A DNA stretch of 64,000 bases from Paracoccus sp. MKU1. GTDB taxonomy: Bacteria > Pseudomonadota > Alphaproteobacteria > Rhodobacterales > Rhodobacteraceae. Within the stretch, counting starts at the first letter, position 1; each line of letters starts with the position of its first letter. The stretch is taken from NCBI RefSeq assembly GCF_001447385.1, contig NZ_LLWQ01000162.1, positions 122 through 64,121 of the forward strand, written 5' to 3'. Below are positions 18,131-26,917 of the stretch, in pieces. A program made the position numbers and the translations under genes. The notes under the pieces were generated by a model, which saw only the letters and a program-made list of their open reading frames with translations, made no database searches and was not told the origin of the DNA.

Positions 18131-19460
18131 GGCGCTGCCCGGCCAGCCCGGGAACCGGGTGGAGGCCGATCTCTCGAACCGCCGGGTGCTGGCCATCGCC
18201 CTGCCGGTGGTGCTGTCGAATGCGACGATCCCGATCCTCGGCGCGGTGGATACCGGCGTCATCGGCCAGCTTGGCGAGGCCGCGTCGATTGGCGCGGTGG
18301 GGCTGGGGGCGGTGATCCTGACCTCGCTCTACTGGATCTTCGGCTTCCTGCGCATGGGCACCTCGGGGCTGGTGGCGCAGGCGCATGGCGCCGGGGACGA
18401 GGGCGAATCCGGCGCGCATCTGCTGCGGGCGCTGGCGATCGGCCTGGCCGCCGGGCTGGTCTTCATCCTGCTGCAAGGGCTGCTTTTCGCGGCTGCCTTC
18501 CGGCTGGCCCCGGCCTCGGCCGAGGTCGAGGTGCTGGCTCGGCAGTACCTGGCGCTGCGCATCTGGGGGGCGCCGGCGACCATCTCGCTTTATGCCATCA
18601 CCGGCTGGCTGATCGCCATCGAGCGGACGCGCTGGGTGCTGGTTCTGCAACTGCTGATGAACGGGCTGAACATCCTGCTGGACCTGTGGTTCGTGCTGGG
18701 GCTGGGCTGGGGCGTGCGCGGCGTCGCCGGGGCGACGCTGATCGCGGAATGGTCCGGCCTGCTCTTGGGGCTGTGGTTCGCGCGCCATGCCCTGCATGCG
18801 GCGATTCAGCGCGCCGGGCTGCTGGCCCGCGAGCGGATCGAGGAACTGGCGCGGGTCAACGGCGACATCCTGATCCGGTCCGTGCTGCTGCAAGCTTCGT
18901 TCACCACCTTCATGTTCCTGGCCGCGGGACAGGGCGACGTGACCCTGGCCGCCAATCAGGTGCTGCTGCAATTCCTGTCCATCGTCGCCTATGGGCTGGA
19001 CGGTTTCGCCTTTGCCGCCGAATCGCTGGTCGGGCAGGCGGTGGGGGCGCGGCGGCCCGACCGGCTGCGGCAGGCAGCGCGGCTGACCTCGGCCTGGGGT
19101 GTGGCGGGGGCGGGGCTGCTTTCGGCGGCGTTCCTGCTGGGCGGGCCGGCGATCATCGACCTGCTGACCACCGCGCCCGAGGTGCGGGCCGAGGCGCGGC
19201 AGTTCCTGCCCTGGCTGGTCGCGGCGCCGCTGATCGGCATCGCCGCCTGGATGCTGGACGGCATCTTCATCGGCGCCACCCGCACGCGCGAGATGCGCAA
19301 TGCCATGCTGGTCGCGGTCGGGATCTATGCCCTGCTGGTGCTGGCGCTGCCGCCGGTTTTCGGCAATCACGGGCTTTGGGCGGCGCTGATGGGGCTGAAC
19401 GCCCTGCGCGGCCTGACCATGTGGCGGCTTTATCCGCGGGTCGAGGCGGCGGCGGGCTGA
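18123..19460 (+). CDS. MATE-family efflux transporter (DinF-like)
   Basis: A 445-residue inner-membrane protein with about 12 hydrophobic helices, starting after VEADLSNRRVLAIALPVVLSNATIP, the family entry motif, and with GAVDTGVIGQLGEAASIGAVGL in helix 1-2 and GLDGFAFAAESLVGQAVGA in the C-terminal half, characteristic of DinF/MATE exporters driven by H+ or Na+. Substrate unknown. It is translationally coupled to the thioesterase upstream (8-bp overlap), a hint that it may export acyl- or phenylacyl-type products, which is inference. Confidence 0.9.
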   Translation: MVEALPGQPGNRVEADLSNRRVLAIALPVVLSNATIPILGAVDTGVIGQLGEAASIGAVGLGAVILTSLYWIFGFLRMGTSGLVAQAHGAGDEGESGAHLLRALAIGLAAGLVFILLQGLLFAAAFRLAPASAEVEVLARQYLALRIWGAPATISLYAITGWLIAIERTRWVLVLQLLMNGLNILLDLWFVLGLGWGVRGVAGATLIAEWSGLLLGLWFARHALHAAIQRAGLLARERIEELARVNGDILIRSVLLQASFTTFMFLAAGQGDVTLAANQVLLQFLSIVAYGLDGFAFAAESLVGQAVGARRPDRLRQAARLTSAWGVAGAGLLSAAFLLGGPAIIDLLTTAPEVRAEARQFLPWLVAAPLIGIAAWMLDGIFIGATRTREMRNAMLVAVGIYALLVLALPPVFGNHGLWAALMGLNALRGLTMWRLYPRVEAAAG

Positions 19461-19467
19461 GAGGCGA

Positions 19468-19490
19468 AACGCCCCGGATTCCGGGGCGTT
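19468..19490 (+). terminator. Bidirectional hairpin between MATE gene and zeta-subunit gene
   Basis: AACGCCCCGGA and its exact complement are separated by a single T, 7 bp after the MATE stop. The zeta gene converges from the other side. There is no long T-run, but the palindrome works on both strands. Confidence 0.65.
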
Positions 19491-19506
19491 GCCGTCTTGC
19501 GGAGGC

Positions 19507-19821
19507 TCAAAGCTCGCTGATGATCTGCTCGCGCGCGGTGGCGCGCAGCTCGACCATCTTGGCGCGGATGGTGTCCTCGTCGGCCTTGCCGGCCAGATCG
19601 GCCACCAGCTTGCGGAACACGTCCTCGTCGCCTGGCTCGTCGAAATCCGAGGTGACCACGGTCAGCGCATAGGCGCGGGCATCGTCGCCCGTCTTGCCCA
19701 GCAGGTTGGCCGCCCATTCGCCCAGCAGGCGGTTGCGGCGGGCCTCGGCCTTGAAGTTCAGTTCCGCATCATGGGCGAATTTTGCCTCATGCGCGCGCTC
19801 GCGGTCGTCAAAGGTGGTCAT
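19507..19821 (-). CDS. F1F0-ATPase inhibitor zeta subunit (DUF1476)
   Basis: A 104-residue protein starting MTTFDDRERAHEAKFAHDAEL and ending ELRATAREQIISEL, closely resembling the zeta subunit known from Paracoccus denitrificans. That protein binds the F1 sector through its N terminus and blocks ATP hydrolysis while allowing synthesis. The N-terminal inhibitory region is roughly residues 1-20; the rest is a four-helix bundle (DUF1476). It is a monocistronic gene far from the F0 genes in this window and divergent from purC by about 150 bp. Confidence 0.92.
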   Translation of the reverse strand: MTTFDDRERAHEAKFAHDAELNFKAEARRNRLLGEWAANLLGKTGDDARAYALTVVTSDFDEPGDEDVFRKLVADLAGKADEDTIRAKMVELRATAREQIISEL

Positions 19822-19968
19822 GGCGGCCTCCGGCTTGGGGTCATCCCGTGGTTATTGCGCAGGATATGCCCATGCCGGGGTGCCATCGCAAGCCCGTATT
19901 GCCCATGACCCCGTTTCTGGCCTATAGCCGCATAAAGATTGTCACCTTGCGGACGGGAGAAGCGCAGC

Positions 19969-20733
19969 ATGGCACCAAGGCGCAAGAAAATCTACGAAGG
20001 CAAGGCCAAGATCCTCTACGAGGGCACCGAGCCCGGCACGCTCATCCAGTATTTCAAGGATGACGCCACCGCCTTCAACGCCCAGAAGAAGGCCACCATC
20101 GAAGGCAAGGGCGTGCTGAACAACCGCCTGTCCGAGTTCTTCATGACCGGGCTGACCAATATCGGCGTGCCGAACCACTTCATCCGCCGCATCAACATGC
20201 GCGAACAGCTGGTGCGCCAGGTCGAGATCATCCCGCTGGAGGTGATCGTGCGCAATTTCGCCGCCGGCTCGATCGCCAAGCGGCTGGGCATCGAGGAGGG
20301 CACGCCGCTGCCCCGTCCCATCGTCGAATACAGCTTCAAGAACGACGAGCTGGGCGACCCCTTCGTTTCCGAGGAATACATCATCGCCTTCGGCTGGGCC
20401 TCGCAGCAGGATCTGGACGATATCGTGAGCCTTGCGCTGCGGGTGAACGATTTCCTGTCGGGCGTGTTCTTCGGCGTGGGCATCAAGCTGATCGACTTCA
20501 AGATCGAGATCGGCCGCATCTGGGACGGCGATTTCATGCGCCTGGTGGTGGCCGACGAGATCAGCCCGGATTCGTGCCGGCTCTGGGACGTCAAGACCGG
20601 GCAGAAGCTGGACAAGGACGTGTTCCGCCGCGACCTGGGCAGCCTGACCGATGCCTATACCGAGGTGGCGCGCCGGCTGGGCCTGATGCCCGCCAACACC
20701 ACCTCGCTGACCAAACCGACGCTGATCAACTGA
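19969..20733 (+). CDS. purC: Phosphoribosylaminoimidazole-succinocarboxamide synthase
   Basis: A 254-residue SAICAR synthetase that ligates aspartate to CAIR with ATP (purine synthesis step 8). Visible motifs are [14 protein letters not shown] (ATP-binding hairpin), [46 protein letters not shown] (SAICAR signature 1) and [10 protein letters not shown] (signature 2). The ATG at 19969 follows GGGAGAAG and begins MAPRRKK as in Rhodobacterales orthologs. purS follows after 14 bp. Confidence 0.97.
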   Translation: MAPRRKKIYEGKAKILYEGTEPGTLIQYFKDDATAFNAQKKATIEGKGVLNNRLSEFFMTGLTNIGVPNHFIRRINMREQLVRQVEIIPLEVIVRNFAAGSIAKRLGIEEGTPLPRPIVEYSFKNDELGDPFVSEEYIIAFGWASQQDLDDIVSLALRVNDFLSGVFFGVGIKLIDFKIEIGRIWDGDFMRLVVADEISPDSCRLWDVKTGQKLDKDVFRRDLGSLTDAYTEVARRLGLMPANTTSLTKPTLIN

Positions 20734-20747
20734 AAGGCCTGCCCGCG

Positions 20748-20999
20748 ATGACCGCTGTGATGAAAGCCCGTGTCACCATCATGCTGAAGGACGGCGTTCT
20801 GGACCCCCAAGGCGAGGCGATCCGGCACGCGCTTGGCGGGCTGGGCTTTGCCGGCGTCTCGGGCGTGCGCCAGGGCAAGGTGATCGAGCTGGACCTGGCG
20901 GCAACCGATGCCGAGGCGGCGAAGGCCGAGGTGGCGCGCATGTGCGAAGGCTTGCTCGCCAATACCGTGATCGAGAAATACGCGGTCGAGATCGTCTGA
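20748..20999 (+). CDS. purS: FGAM synthase subunit PurS
   Basis: An 83-residue protein (79 if the internal ATG at 20760 is used) with MKARVTIMLKDGVLDPQGEAI and the ALGGLGFAGVSGVRQGKVIEL core of PurS, the small subunit that bridges PurL and PurQ in formylglycinamidine ribonucleotide synthase. It forms an operon with purC. purQ, the usual next gene, is not here; a repeat and a LysR regulator follow instead. Confidence 0.93.
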   Translation: MTAVMKARVTIMLKDGVLDPQGEAIRHALGGLGFAGVSGVRQGKVIELDLAATDAEAAKAEVARMCEGLLANTVIEKYAVEIV

Positions 21000-21010
21000 T
21001 CCGCCGGACC

Positions 21011-21061
21011 GGGGGCTTCGCGCCCCCGGACCCCCGCGGAGTATTTGGAAAACGGAGAAAG
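21011..21061 (+). repeat. TATTTGG repeat, copy 4 (hairpin form)
   Basis: GGGGGC/GCCCCC hairpin (21011-21027), then CCCCC (21031-21035) and the core GAGTATTTGGAAAACGG followed by AGAAAG (21039-21061). It begins 11 bp after the purS stop in the sense orientation. The GGGGG arm could pair with either of two C-runs. Confidence 0.85.
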
Positions 21062-21086
21062 CCGGCCGGGCGGGGAGGGCGGGTCC

Positions 21087-21959
21087 GTGATCGATAAGCT
21101 CTCGATGTTCATGGCGCTGGCGCGCGAGAAGCATTTCGGCCGCGCCGCCGAATCGCTGGGCATCACCCAGCCTACCCTGTCATCCGCCATCCGGGCGCTG
21201 GAGGAGCAACTGGGCGTGCAGCTGGTGCGGCGCGGCTCGCGTTTCCAGGGGCTGACGCCCGAGGGCGAGCGGGTGCTGGGCTGGGCGCGGCGCATCGTCG
21301 CCGATGCCCGCGCCATGCAGGCCGAGATGCAGGCCAGCCGCAAGGGTGTCTCGGGCCTGTTGCGCATCGGCGTGATCCCGACCGCCATGCCGCGCATCGC
21401 CGAGCTGACCGGACCCTTCCTGCGCCGTCATCCCAATGCCGGGGTTTCGATCCTGTCGCGCAGTTCGGACGAGATCCGCGACCAGATCGAGGCGCTGGAG
21501 CTGGATGCCGGGGTGACCTATCTGGACAGCGAGCCTTTGGGCCGGGTGCAGAGCCTGCCGCTGTATCGCGAGACCTATTGCCTGATCGACCGCAGCGAGG
21601 TGAAGGGACCGGCGGATTGGGCCGAGACCGCCACCCGGCCGCTCTGCCTGCTGACCCCCGACATGCAGAACCGCCGCATCGTCACCCGCCATCTGGTCGA
21701 GGCGGGCGCGGATGCGGCGCCGCGGGTCGAATCGACCTCGATGCTGGCGATCCTGTCGCATGTGGCGACCGGCGACTGGGCGGCGATTCTGCCGCGAGCC
21801 CTGGCGCGCGGCCTGCCCCTGCCCGAGGGGGTGCGGGCGCGCGACCTGACCGGGAACGGGCATATGGTCGGGCTGGTCGTCGCCCGGCGCGAACCGCATC
21901 CGCCGCTGGTCGAGGCGCTGATCCGCATCGTCTCATCGATTGATAGTTTCAATCGATAA
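21087..21959 (+). CDS. LysR-family regulator of the formate dehydrogenase operon
   Basis: A 290-residue LysR protein: the winged HTH is MIDKLSMFMALAREKHFGRAAESLGITQPTLSSAIRALEEQLGV (in short blocks), then a periplasmic-binding-like co-inducer domain with RIGVIPTAMPRI and TEFL-like GDWAAILPRALARGLPLPEGV. The start is GTG at 21087 after GGGGAGGG; the open frame that continues upstream to 21045 is only the translated repeat. It lies 75 bp upstream of fdsG on the same strand, matching FdsR in Cupriavidus and Rhodobacter, a repressor/activator responding to formate. An inverted repeat overlaps its own 3' end. Confidence 0.9.
   Translation: MIDKLSMFMALAREKHFGRAAESLGITQPTLSSAIRALEEQLGVQLVRRGSRFQGLTPEGERVLGWARRIVADARAMQAEMQASRKGVSGLLRIGVIPTAMPRIAELTGPFLRRHPNAGVSILSRSSDEIRDQIEALELDAGVTYLDSEPLGRVQSLPLYRETYCLIDRSEVKGPADWAETATRPLCLLTPDMQNRRIVTRHLVEAGADAAPRVESTSMLAILSHVATGDWAAILPRALARGLPLPEGVRARDLTGNGHMVGLVVARREPHPPLVEALIRIVSSIDSFNR
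21935..21957 (+). promoter_or_regulatory. Candidate LysR operator at the 3' end of the regulator gene
   Basis: ATCGATTGA and its exact complement flank TAGTT. The inner ATTG-N7-CAAT fits the T-N11-A LysR box. It overlaps the last codons of the LysR gene and lies 78 bp before fdsG, where a LysR protein could reach the fds promoter. Confidence 0.6.
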
Positions 21960-22034
21960 ACGATATATCACGATTGTTTCGTCTATCATCGGTCTCTAGT
22001 CTGGACAAAACAGCAGAGCCCGGACCACCTAGCC

Positions 22035-22514
22035 ATGACCTCACCAGCGACCGACGCTGATTTCCTTTTGCGCCTTGACGAAATCATCGCCGCCCACAAG
22101 GGCCGCGAGGGGCCGCTTCTGCCCATCCTGCACGATGTGCAGGCCGAATGGGGCCATGTGCCCGAGGAGGCGCAGCCTGTGCTGGCCGAGGCCCTGGGCA
22201 TGACCCGCGCCGAGGTGCATGGCGTGGTGAGCTTCTATCACGATTTCCGCGACCATCCGCATGGCCGGCATGTGCTGCGGCTGTGCCGGGCCGAGGCCTG
22301 CCAGTCGATGGGCGCCGAGGCGCTGGCCGAGGAGGTGCGCACCGCGCTGGGGATCGACTGGCACGAGACGACGCCGGACGGACGGCTGACGCTGGAGCCG
22401 GTGTTCTGCCTGGGGCTTTGCGCCTGCGCGCCCTCGGCGCAGATGGGCGACAGGCTGCTGGGCCGGGCGAATCTGGCCAAGGTGCAGAAACTGGTGGCGG
22501 AGGCGGGCGCATGA
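22035..22514 (+). CDS. fdsG: NAD-dependent formate dehydrogenase gamma subunit
   Basis: A 159-residue NuoE-like subunit with one [2Fe-2S] cluster, ligands Cys84, Cys89, Cys125 and Cys129 (LCRAEACQSMG and VFCLGLCACAPS). It relays electrons between the FMN of FdsB and the Fe-S chain. Typical NuoE motifs precede it: LLPILHDVQAEWGHVPEEA and GVVSFYHDF. The ATG at 22035 begins a family-length protein; fdsB overlaps it by 4 bp, so all subunits are synthesised together. Confidence 0.95.
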   Translation: MTSPATDADFLLRLDEIIAAHKGREGPLLPILHDVQAEWGHVPEEAQPVLAEALGMTRAEVHGVVSFYHDFRDHPHGRHVLRLCRAEACQSMGAEALAEEVRTALGIDWHETTPDGRLTLEPVFCLGLCACAPSAQMGDRLLGRANLAKVQKLVAEAGA

Positions 22515-24037
22515 AGGTCTGGGTTCCTCTGGATGCCGCCGCGCGGGCGCTGGGTGCCGACGAGGTGGCCGAGGCGCTGGGGCGCGAGTTCACCGTCACC
22601 CGCAACGGCACCCGCGGCATGATCTGGCTTGAGCCTCTGGTCGAGGTCGAGCGCGACGGCGTGCGCCACGGCTATGGGCCGGTGGCGCCCGAGGACGCGG
22701 CCTCGGTCGCCGAGGCGATCCGCACCGGCGGCGAGCATCCGCTGGCGCTGGGGCCGGTCGAGGAGCTGCCCTGGATGAAGGCGCAGACCCGGCTGACATT
22801 CGCCCGCGTCGGCGTGATCGACCCGCTGTCGGTCGCGGAATACGAGGCGCATGGCGGCCTGGCCGGCCTGCGCCGCGCCATCGGCATCGGGCCGGAGAAG
22901 ATCGTCGAGGAGGTCACCGAATCCGGGCTGCGCGGCCGCGGCGGCGCCGGTTTCCCGACCGGGATCAAGTGGAAGACCGTGGCCGGCGCCAAGGCCCCGC
23001 GGAAATACATCGTCTGCAATGCCGACGAGGGCGATTCGGGCAGTTTCGCCGACCGCATGCTGATGGAGGGCGATCCGCTGGTCCTGATCGAGGGCATGGC
23101 CATCGCCGGCATCGCCACCGGGGCGGTGCAGGGCTATGTCTATATCCGCAGCGAATATCCCGACGCGATCCGGCTGATGGAGGCCGCCATCGGCAAGGCC
23201 CGGCAGGCGGGCATCCTGGGCCAGTCGGTGCTGGGATCAGACCATGCCTATGGCATGGAGGTGCGGGTCGGTGCCGGCGCCTATGTCTGCGGCGAGGAGA
23301 CCAGCCTGCTCAACAGCCTGGAGGGCAAGCGCGGCGTGGTGCGCGCCAAGCCGCCGATCCCGGCGCTGGAGGGTTTCCTGGGCCGGCCGACCGTGGTCAA
23401 CAACGTGATCTCGCTGGCCTCGGTGCCCTGGATCCTGACCCATGGCGGGGCGGAATATGCCAAGCTGGGCATCGGGCGGTCCAAGGGCACGATCCCGATC
23501 CAGATCGCCGGCAATGTGAAATACGGCGGGCTGTTCGAGGCGGCCTTCGGCATGTCGCTGCGCCAGATCATCGAGGAGATCGGCGGCGGCACCGCCTCGG
23601 GGCGGCCGGTCAAGGCGGCGCAGGTGGGTGGGCCGCTGGGCTCCTACATCCCGCATTGGAATTTCGACGTGCCCTTCGGCTACGAGGAGCTGGCCACCAA
23701 GGAGGGGCTTCTGGGTCATGCCGGCATCACCGTCTTCGACGATACCGCCGACATGCTGAAGCTGGCCCGCTTCGCCATGGAGTTCTGTGCCGTGGAGAGC
23801 TGCGGCAAATGCACGCCCTGCCGCATCGGCTCGATCCGGGGCGTCGAGACCATCGACCGCATCGCCCAGGGCGACGAGACGGGGATCCCGATCCTCACCG
23901 ATCTTTGCAACACGATGAAATGGGGCTCGCTCTGCGCGCTGGGGGGGTTTGCGCCCTTCCCGGTCATGTCGGCGCTGACCCATTTCCCCGATGATTTCAG
24001 CGGGCGCCGTGAGCCCCGCAAGGAGGCCGCCGAATGA
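22511..24037 (+). CDS. fdsB: NAD-dependent formate dehydrogenase beta subunit (FMN, NAD+ site)
   Basis: A 508-residue NuoF-like subunit that passes electrons from formate to NAD+. Residues 1-90 are a thioredoxin-like N-terminal domain without cysteines, so that domain binds no cluster. The NADH/FMN region follows: RGRGGAGFPTGIKWK (about 141-155) and CNADEGDSGSFADR, then GAYVCGEETSLLNSLEG. The [4Fe-4S] ligands are Cys431, 434 and 437 (ESCGKCTPCRIG) and Cys475. Its ATG overlaps the fdsG stop, and its stop overlaps the fdsA start (ATGA). Confidence 0.96.
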   Translation: MKVWVPLDAAARALGADEVAEALGREFTVTRNGTRGMIWLEPLVEVERDGVRHGYGPVAPEDAASVAEAIRTGGEHPLALGPVEELPWMKAQTRLTFARVGVIDPLSVAEYEAHGGLAGLRRAIGIGPEKIVEEVTESGLRGRGGAGFPTGIKWKTVAGAKAPRKYIVCNADEGDSGSFADRMLMEGDPLVLIEGMAIAGIATGAVQGYVYIRSEYPDAIRLMEAAIGKARQAGILGQSVLGSDHAYGMEVRVGAGAYVCGEETSLLNSLEGKRGVVRAKPPIPALEGFLGRPTVVNNVISLASVPWILTHGGAEYAKLGIGRSKGTIPIQIAGNVKYGGLFEAAFGMSLRQIIEEIGGGTASGRPVKAAQVGGPLGSYIPHWNFDVPFGYEELATKEGLLGHAGITVFDDTADMLKLARFAMEFCAVESCGKCTPCRIGSIRGVETIDRIAQGDETGIPILTDLCNTMKWGSLCALGGFAPFPVMSALTHFPDDFSGRREPRKEAAE

Positions 24038-26913
24038 AGGATTTCATCATTCCCGACCGCGACATGGGCACCCCTGCGGTCAAGTCCGACGTCACCGTGA
24101 ACCTGATCGTGGACGGCATTCCCGTCAGCGTCCCCGCCGGCACCAGCGTCATGCGCGCCGCCGCCGTGGCCGGGATCTCGGTGCCGAAGCTCTGCGCCAC
24201 CGACCATGTCAGCGCCTTCGGCTCCTGCCGGCTTTGCGTGGTGCAGATCGACGGCATGCGGGGCCTGCCGGCCTCCTGCACCACACCGGTGACCGAGGGC
24301 ATGGTGGTCCATACCCAGACCGACGAGGTGGCGCAGATCCGCAAGGGGGTGATGGAGCTTTACATCAGCGACCATCCGCTCGACTGCCTGACCTGCGCCG
24401 CCAATGGCGATTGCGAGTTGCAGGACATGGCCGGCGCCGTGGGCCTGCGCGAGGTGCGCTATGAACCGGGCGCGAACCATTTCGCCCGCCGCGACGCCGA
24501 GGGGCCGAACCCGGAATACCGGCCCAAGGACCAGTCGAACCCCTATTTCACCTTCGATCCGGCGAAATGCATCGTTTGTTCGCGCTGCGTGCGGGCCTGC
24601 GAGGAGGTGCAGGGCACCTTCGCGCTGACCATCGAGGGGCGGGGCTTCGACAGCCGCGTCTCGGCCGGGATGGCCTCGGACAGCTTCCTGTCCTCGGATT
24701 GCGTCAGCTGTGGCGCCTGCGTGCAGGTCTGCCCGACCGCCACGCTGATCGAGAACAGCGTGATCCAGATCGGCACGCCCGAGCATATCGTCAAGACGAC
24801 CTGCGCCTATTGCGGCGTCGGCTGCTCCTTCGACGCGCATATGCGCGGCGAGGAGGTGGTGCGCATGGTGCCCAGCAAGGACGGCAAGGCGAACCATGGC
24901 CACAGCTGCGTCAAGGGCCGCTTCGCCTGGGGCTATGCCACGCATCGCGAGCGCCAGACCCAGCCCATGGTGCGCGAACGGATCACCGATCCCTGGCGCG
25001 TGGTCACCTGGGACGAGGCGCTGGATTTCGCCGCCAGCCGGCTGCGGCAGGCCCAGGCGGATTTCGGGCGCGATGCCATCGGCGTCATCACCTCGTCGCG
25101 CTGCACCAACGAGGAAACCTATCTGGTGCAGAAGCTGGCCCGCGCCGTCTTCCACAACAACAATACCGACACCTGCGCCCGGGTCTGCCATTCGCCCACC
25201 GGCTACGGGCTGAAGACCACCTTCGGCACCTCGGCGGGCACGCATGACTTCGACTCGGTCGATGAGACCGACCTGGCGCTGGTCATCGGCGCCAACCCGA
25301 CCGACGGCCATCCGGTCTTTGCCAGCCGGCTGCGCAAGCGGCTGCGCGAGGGCGCCGGGCTGATCGTTCTCGATCCGCGGCAGATCGATCTGCTCAACTC
25401 CCCGCATATGGGCGAGGGGCTGCACCTGCCCTTGCGGCCCGGCACCAATGTCGCCGTGCTCACCGCCATGGCGCATGTGATCGTGGCCGAGAAGCTCTAT
25501 GACGAGGCCTTCATCCGCGAGCGTTGCGACTGGGACGAGTTCCTGGCCTATGCCGAGTTCCTGCTGGACCCGCGCCACGCGCCGGAAGAGGTCGAGAAAC
25601 TGTCCAAGGTGCCGGCCGAGCTGATCCGCAAGGCCGCCCGCGCCTATGCCGCGGCGCCGCGCGCCAGCATCTATTACGGTCTCGGCGTGACCGAGCATTC
25701 GCAGGGCTCGACCACGGTGATGGCCATCGCCAACCTGGCGATGCTGACCGGCAATATCGGCGAGCCCGGCACCGGTGTGAACCCGCTGCGCGGCCAGAAC
25801 AACGTCCAGGGCTCCTGCGACATGGGCAGCTTCCCGCATGAATACCCGGGCTATCGCCATGTCTCGGACCCCGAGGCGCGGGCGATCTATGAACGCGCCT
25901 GGGGCGTCGAGCTGTCGCCCGAACCGGGCCTGCGCATCCCCAACATGTTCGACGAGGCGCTGGCCGGCCGGTTCAAGGGGCTCTATTGCCAGGGCGAGGA
26001 CATCGTGCAATCCGACCCCGACACCCGGCATGTGACCTCGGCGCTGGCGGCGATGGACATCGTCATCGTGCAGGACCTGTTCCTGAACGAGACCGCGAAC
26101 TATGCGCATGTCTTCCTGCCGGGCTCGAGCTTCCTGGAAAAGAACGGCACCTTCACCAATGCCGAGCGGCGCATCAACATGGTCCGCCGCGCCATGACGC
26201 CCAAGAACGGCTACGAGGACTGGGAGGTCACGCAGCTGCTGGCCAACCGCATGGGCGCCGCCTGGTCCTATACCCACCCGCGCGAGATCATGGCCGAGAT
26301 CGCGCTGACCACGCCCAGCTTCGCCGGGGTCAGCTACGATCTGCTGGACCGCGAGGGCTCGGTGCAATGGCCCTGCAACGACAAGGCTCCGCTGGGCACG
26401 CCGGTCATGCATATCGACGGTTTCGTGCGCGGCCGGGGCAAGTTCGTCCATACCGAATATGTCGCGACCGAGGAACGCACCGGGGCCCGCTTCCCGCTGC
26501 TGCTGACCACCGGGCGGATCCTGTCGCAATACAATGTCGGCGCGCAGACCCGGCGGACCGAGAACGTCGTCTGGCACCCCGAGGACATCCTGGAGATCCA
26601 CCCCTCGGATGCCGAGAACCGCGGCATCCGCGAGGGCGACTGGGTGCGCGTGGCCTCGCGTTCGGGCGACACGTCGCTGAGGGCACATATCACCGAGCGG
26701 GTGGCGCCGGGCGTGGTCTATACCACCTTCCATCACCCGACGACTCAGGCCAATGTGGTGACCACGGACAATTCTGACTGGGCCACCAACTGTCCCGAGT
26801 TCAAGGTGACGGCCGTGCAGGTCAGCCCCTCGAACGGCCCGTCGGAATGGCAAGAGGAGTATCGCCATCATTCCGACCTTGCCCGCCGCATCCTGCCCAC
26901 CGCAGCCGAGTGA
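24034..26913 (+). CDS. fdsA: NAD-dependent formate dehydrogenase alpha subunit (molybdenum catalytic)
   Basis: A 959-residue bis-MGD enzyme oxidising formate to CO2. The N-terminal NuoG-like part holds a [2Fe-2S] cluster (Cys54, 65, 68, 82), a His/Cys3 [4Fe-4S] cluster (His114, Cys118, 121, 127) and two ferredoxin-type [4Fe-4S] clusters (Cys179/182/185/189 and 223/226/229/233). The molybdopterin domain starts with CAYCGVGC (257-264) and Cys292, and the Mo-ligating cysteine is Cys385 in ARVCHSPTG. Cysteine, not selenocysteine, is used. It is coupled to fdsB (4-bp overlap) and followed by the FdhD-type factor 4 bp after its stop. Confidence 0.97.
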   Translation: MKDFIIPDRDMGTPAVKSDVTVNLIVDGIPVSVPAGTSVMRAAAVAGISVPKLCATDHVSAFGSCRLCVVQIDGMRGLPASCTTPVTEGMVVHTQTDEVAQIRKGVMELYISDHPLDCLTCAANGDCELQDMAGAVGLREVRYEPGANHFARRDAEGPNPEYRPKDQSNPYFTFDPAKCIVCSRCVRACEEVQGTFALTIEGRGFDSRVSAGMASDSFLSSDCVSCGACVQVCPTATLIENSVIQIGTPEHIVKTTCAYCGVGCSFDAHMRGEEVVRMVPSKDGKANHGHSCVKGRFAWGYATHRERQTQPMVRERITDPWRVVTWDEALDFAASRLRQAQADFGRDAIGVITSSRCTNEETYLVQKLARAVFHNNNTDTCARVCHSPTGYGLKTTFGTSAGTHDFDSVDETDLALVIGANPTDGHPVFASRLRKRLREGAGLIVLDPRQIDLLNSPHMGEGLHLPLRPGTNVAVLTAMAHVIVAEKLYDEAFIRERCDWDEFLAYAEFLLDPRHAPEEVEKLSKVPAELIRKAARAYAAAPRASIYYGLGVTEHSQGSTTVMAIANLAMLTGNIGEPGTGVNPLRGQNNVQGSCDMGSFPHEYPGYRHVSDPEARAIYERAWGVELSPEPGLRIPNMFDEALAGRFKGLYCQGEDIVQSDPDTRHVTSALAAMDIVIVQDLFLNETANYAHVFLPGSSFLEKNGTFTNAERRINMVRRAMTPKNGYEDWEVTQLLANRMGAAWSYTHPREIMAEIALTTPSFAGVSYDLLDREGSVQWPCNDKAPLGTPVMHIDGFVRGRGKFVHTEYVATEERTGARFPLLLTTGRILSQYNVGAQTRRTENVVWHPEDILEIHPSDAENRGIREGDWVRVASRSGDTSLRAHITERVAPGVVYTTFHHPTTQANVVTTDNSDWATNCPEFKVTAVQVSPSNGPSEWQEEYRHHSDLARRILPTAAE

Positions 26914-26917
26914 CGGC

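Noticed and set aside
21045..21086. N-terminal extension of the LysR protein beginning MENGESR
   Set aside because: These residues are only the translated repeat (the same peptide appears at other repeat copies). The GTG at 21087 has a proper ribosome site.
21960..22034. Second LysR site in the fdsG leader (CGATATATCACGATTG)
   Set aside because: Half-sites match poorly and are not symmetrical, so it cannot be supported beyond the palindrome at 21935-21957.
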